Below, one piece after another: positions 54,054-56,366 of a stretch of DNA of 56,366 nucleotides (its first letter is position 1; every line of letters starts with the position of its first letter). The position numbers and the translations under genes were made by a program. The notes beneath the pieces were generated by a model. It searched no databases, was not told the DNA's origin, and worked only from the letters and a program-made list of their open reading frames with translations. The stretch comes from a virus, in IMG/VR virus record IMGVR_UViG_3300017781_000011, positions 1 through 56,366 of that record. One strand, given 5' to 3'.

Positions 54054-54476
54054 ATGAACAATATTAAGAATTTTAACGACTTTATTAATGAGTCAAAAGA
54101 AATAAACGAAGGTACTCGTTCTCAATTTGGAAAAATTGATAAAAAAGGAAATATAACTTCAGTTTATATGCATTATGATGGTTATCCAGAAAACGTATTA
54201 CCTATTTTAAGAAAAGGTTATAAAGGTGGAAAAAATGTAGATTATGTACTTTCACAAGGAAGTGGTTCAGGTCTTGAAGTAAATCCTAAGAAAATTAACT
54301 TTTATAAAGATGATAGAGATTCTCAATCAACTGGTAATGTTGCAACAATTGCAAATTATTTATCAGATGTGGAAGATGATGGAGGTGCAGAATACGTTTA
54401 TTTATGGGATGAAAGATCAAAACAATGGATGATGGCTTCTTATGGTGAAAGAGACTTAAAGGTTGCAGAGGTTTAA
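54054..54476 (+). CDS. Capsid-targeting-tagged small protein
   Basis: A 140-residue protein. The tag MNNIKNFNDFINES is followed by a second site INE before G18. The mature part is a compact beta domain (GNITSVYMHYDGYPENVLPI, then AEYVYLWDERSKQWMMASYG). No catalytic residues identified. The tag places it with the head-packaged set, though it is separated from the main operon by a terminator and an untagged gene. Confidence 0.55.
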   Translation: MNNIKNFNDFINESKEINEGTRSQFGKIDKKGNITSVYMHYDGYPENVLPILRKGYKGGKNVDYVLSQGSGSGLEVNPKKINFYKDDRDSQSTGNVATIANYLSDVEDDGGAEYVYLWDERSKQWMMASYGERDLKVAEV

Positions 54477-54496
54477 AAAATTAAAAAAACAAAGTT

Positions 54497-54952
54497 ATGA
54501 AAAATATAAAATTATTCGAAGAATTTATCAATGAAAATGATATAATGGTTACAACGCCAGCAGAACTTAAAAAAATGGCTAAAAAATTTAAACAAACCCA
54601 TTATGACATGGCCTCCGGTGATTTTGAAGAAGAAGATATAGATGCAAACTTTAAATTTATAACAGACTTTCTTGGAACAGACCAAATAGTTGAAATAGTT
54701 GGAGGAGACCATTGGGCTAATCATCCTGCTGGAAAAGAATTAACAGACATTTATAATGATTTAATCGCTAAGATTAAAAACAAGAAAGACCATGAATTAG
54801 ATTCAGGAGCAGACTATGTTACAGGTACATTAAATGGAGCAAAGGTAGTTTGTCAATACGATGGTTACAGTACCCCTACTCATTTATCAATTATGATAAG
54901 CGTTAATGACATTAAAAAGTTTGACATTAAAACAACACCTTTTGTAGTTTAA
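54497..54952 (+). CDS. Capsid-targeting-tagged small protein
   Basis: A 151-residue protein. MKNIKLFEEFINEN is nearly identical to the tag of the metallopeptidase-like gene at 44901 (MKNIKLFEDFINEG), including at DNA level, although the bodies are unrelated. The site after INE is followed by N, not the usual small residue. Residues 20-75 are helical and acidic, residues 110-150 beta (GAKVVCQYDGYSTPTHLSIM). Function unknown. A terminator follows. Confidence 0.55.
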   Translation: MKNIKLFEEFINENDIMVTTPAELKKMAKKFKQTHYDMASGDFEEEDIDANFKFITDFLGTDQIVEIVGGDHWANHPAGKELTDIYNDLIAKIKNKKDHELDSGADYVTGTLNGAKVVCQYDGYSTPTHLSIMISVNDIKKFDIKTTPFVV

Positions 54953-54997
54953 TATTAGGAAGGTATCATTAAAAAGTTAATAACTAATTAGTAATTT

Positions 54998-55029
54998 AAA
55001 GGAGATTGTATGAAACAATCTCCTTTTTT
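54998..55029 (+). terminator. Rho-independent terminator
   Basis: A 12-bp perfect stem (AAAGGAGATTGT at 54998-55009 with ACAATCTCCTTT at 55015-55026) and a five-base loop, followed by TTT. It closes the tagged-gene region. Confidence 0.85.
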
Positions 55030-55054
55030 AGTATATAAGTTTTAAAATAACTAT

Positions 55055-55324
55055 ATGAAAAGTATACTAGAAGAAGCAGATCAAATTATCAATCATAGAA
55101 GCGAAGAAAAAGAAAGACAATATGGCCCTTTCAGTGAGGGTATGGATAGAGCAGCATCTATTTTCAATGGCATGACTGGCTTAGAAGTTACAGGCAGAGA
55201 AATGTACATTGCCTTAATCGCACTTAAATTTTCAAGAGAAAGTTACAATCATAAAAGAGATAACCTCCTAGATGCAGTCGCATATATTGGAGCATTAGAC
55301 AATTACTTAAACGAAAAAGAATGA
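55055..55324 (+). CDS. DUF6378-like small phage protein
   Basis: An 89-residue helical protein. The pattern ILEEADQIINHRSEEKERQYG (start), then MYIALIALKFSRE and DNLLDAVAYIGALDNYL, matches the small phage DUF6378 family (helix, R-x-x-x-Y-G, helix with K-x-x-R, final D-x-x-x-D-x-x-x-Y). The all-helical layout with spaced acidic residues is reminiscent of MazG-type nucleotide pyrophosphohydrolases, but the metal-binding set is not complete to my eye. It overlaps the next start by 4 bases (ATGA). Confidence 0.5.
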   Translation: MKSILEEADQIINHRSEEKERQYGPFSEGMDRAASIFNGMTGLEVTGREMYIALIALKFSRESYNHKRDNLLDAVAYIGALDNYLNEKE

Positions 55325-56366
55325 AAATATTATTTACAGGCTGTACGGCCAAACAAACAGACGATGAAGCTTGGAAAAGAGCTAGAGTTAAAAGAATAGA
55401 TGATAGTAGTATTATCTGTAATTCATTAAGAAAACAAGGTTACACAGTAGACAGAAAGAAAGTTAAATGGGGAGATGATCTTTCAGAATATGGACTTGCT
55501 ATTGTAGGCCTTGGTCAATTTGGTTCTAACAATTATTCAGGTGAAATCTTTAACGCATTATATGCAATTAATGAATGTGATAATGTTTTAGTTTTTCATG
55601 AAGATTGGAAAATTGACGGTACTATGAAATCATTTAAATCAATGTTAGATGATGAAACTTACGAAAAGACTATAGCAAAGAAATGGAGTGACGGGAGACA
55701 CTTTTATGGTGGAGTTGATAATCAACACTTTAATAAAGATGTTGCAAGACAGGTTATACAAGACATGGTAGATGCAAAATATGACGCCATTATACCGGCA
55801 TTCGATTGGGGTAATAAACAACTTGTTAGAGATATTATTGGTAGTAAAAATATTTATAATATAGACCTTACTCCTTATGTCCTAGAGAATTGGAATATTT
55901 CAACAACATATACTTCTCAAATTAAAGAAAGAAAACATATGTTGGCTTCTCTTGTAAATCATAAGCCATGGGTAAATAGAAATAAATTATCATGGCCTGT
56001 AGATTATTTCGGTGCAAAGAGTATTAAAGAGGCAAAGCAGTTAAAAACTGAAACTGATGTTTTTGAAGCTTGTGGAAAGTATTGGAGTATTTTATGTCCT
56101 GAATATCCTCATGCAGGAAGTGGCTGGTTTAGAATTAGATGGGTTTATGCTGCAATACAAAGGTCAGTATTACTTTCAAGTGAAAAAGATACAGAAGCAT
56201 TAGGTCTTCCTAAAGTTAAAGTAGAATCATTAAGTAATACAGAATTAGAAGATTATGCAAATCAACTTTCAGAAACTGTACTTAGTTATATGTGGACAAA
56301 AGATGTTTTCGACACAAGAATTAGAGAAATCGTAGAGGCAGTTGGAGAAAATCTTTCAATTAGTTC
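55321..56366 (+). CDS. Glycosyltransferase-like protein, cut by the window end
   Basis: A partial gene of at least 348 codons with no stop before the window ends. The N-terminus MKILFTGCTAKQ plus a helix, then YGLAIVGLGQFGS, looks like the first Rossmann half of a GT-B enzyme. Later GSGWFRIRWVYAAIQRSVLL (about residues 264-283) resembles the donor-binding half, where GT-B enzymes have G-x-x-x-R-x-x-E-A. Phage relatives such as T4 beta-glucosyltransferase modify DNA bases. A DNA-modifying role is inference. It is coupled to the small gene upstream. Confidence 0.4.
   Translation, partial: MKILFTGCTAKQTDDEAWKRARVKRIDDSSIICNSLRKQGYTVDRKKVKWGDDLSEYGLAIVGLGQFGSNNYSGEIFNALYAINECDNVLVFHEDWKIDGTMKSFKSMLDDETYEKTIAKKWSDGRHFYGGVDNQHFNKDVARQVIQDMVDAKYDAIIPAFDWGNKQLVRDIIGSKNIYNIDLTPYVLENWNISTTYTSQIKERKHMLASLVNHKPWVNRNKLSWPVDYFGAKSIKEAKQLKTETDVFEACGKYWSILCPEYPHAGSGWFRIRWVYAAIQRSVLLSSEKDTEALGLPKVKVESLSNTELEDYANQLSETVLSYMWTKDVFDTRIREIVEAVGENLSIS

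Noticed and set aside
1-56366. tRNA genes
   Set aside because: The gaps between genes are mostly too short or too A/T-rich; I saw no cloverleaf or GGTTCGAATCC-like arm in them.

Overview
The window is a gene-dense, AT-rich segment (roughly 30% GC by eye) of a T4-like contractile-tailed phage. Every gene I can support reads on the + strand, most neighbours overlap or abut, and only a few gaps exceed 100 bases. T4-type hallmarks are a baseplate set (gp53-, gp27-, gp5-, gp25-, gp6- and probably gp7-like proteins) and a replication/recombination set (gp32-like SSB, zinc/TOPRIM primase, UvsY-like mediator, UvsW helicase). The host is probably a member of the Bacteroidota, perhaps a marine flavobacterium. 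The reason is that I see essentially no Shine-Dalgarno sequences: start codons follow A/T-rich, G-poor leaders, as is usual in that phylum. This host assignment is inference.

Layout. 1-4.8 kb: terminator of an upstream unit, dCMP deaminase, a DinG/XPD-like helicase with four Fe-S-type cysteines, and six small overlapping unknown genes. 4.9-11.8 kb: tail and baseplate hub genes, with a gp5-like spike that has no lysozyme domain. 11.85-14.4 kb: two unexpected genes inside the structural block, a ribosomal-S1-like protein and a predicted amidoligase fused to a pentapeptide-like helix. 14.4-37 kb: neck protein, baseplate wedge, very large tail/baseplate proteins (up to 1581 residues), a collagen-like/S74 fibre, a spanin-like membrane protein and a tail-tube-fold protein. 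37-42.6 kb: RuvC-like resolvase, gp32-like SSB behind a TTAAA-rich leader, primase, UvsY-like and UvsW. 42.6-55 kb: a late-type block of proteins bearing a short N-terminal motif like the T4 capsid-targeting sequence (T4 form MKTYQEFIAE; here MKNIKLFEDFINE, MLLTYEQFLVE, MATFKEFLNE and others). 55-56.4 kb: a small DUF6378-like protein and a truncated glycosyltransferase-like gene running off the window.

The most interesting feature is the 37-55 kb block. About ten proteins share the capsid-targeting-like tag and repeated [L/I/V]-x-E sites of the kind cut by the T4 prohead protease gp21. Their bodies look like a ligase, a ligase-like/nucleotidylyltransferase fusion, an HExxH metallopeptidase, a PD-(D/E)XK nuclease and a glycine-zipper membrane protein. 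At least two look like polyproteins in which small domains are joined by repeated cleavable linkers. I propose a modular head-packaged, injected effector system. A duplicated junction (47130-47209 and 49022-49101) suggests how cargo genes are inserted or exchanged.

Regulation. GATATATAA recurs in ten intergenic positions and probably acts as the late promoter, by analogy with T4 TATAAATA. A related octamer (GATAAATA or GATATATA) lies exactly four bases before six start codons, which could mean leaderless mRNAs. Function calls rest on motif reading only; no database search was possible.
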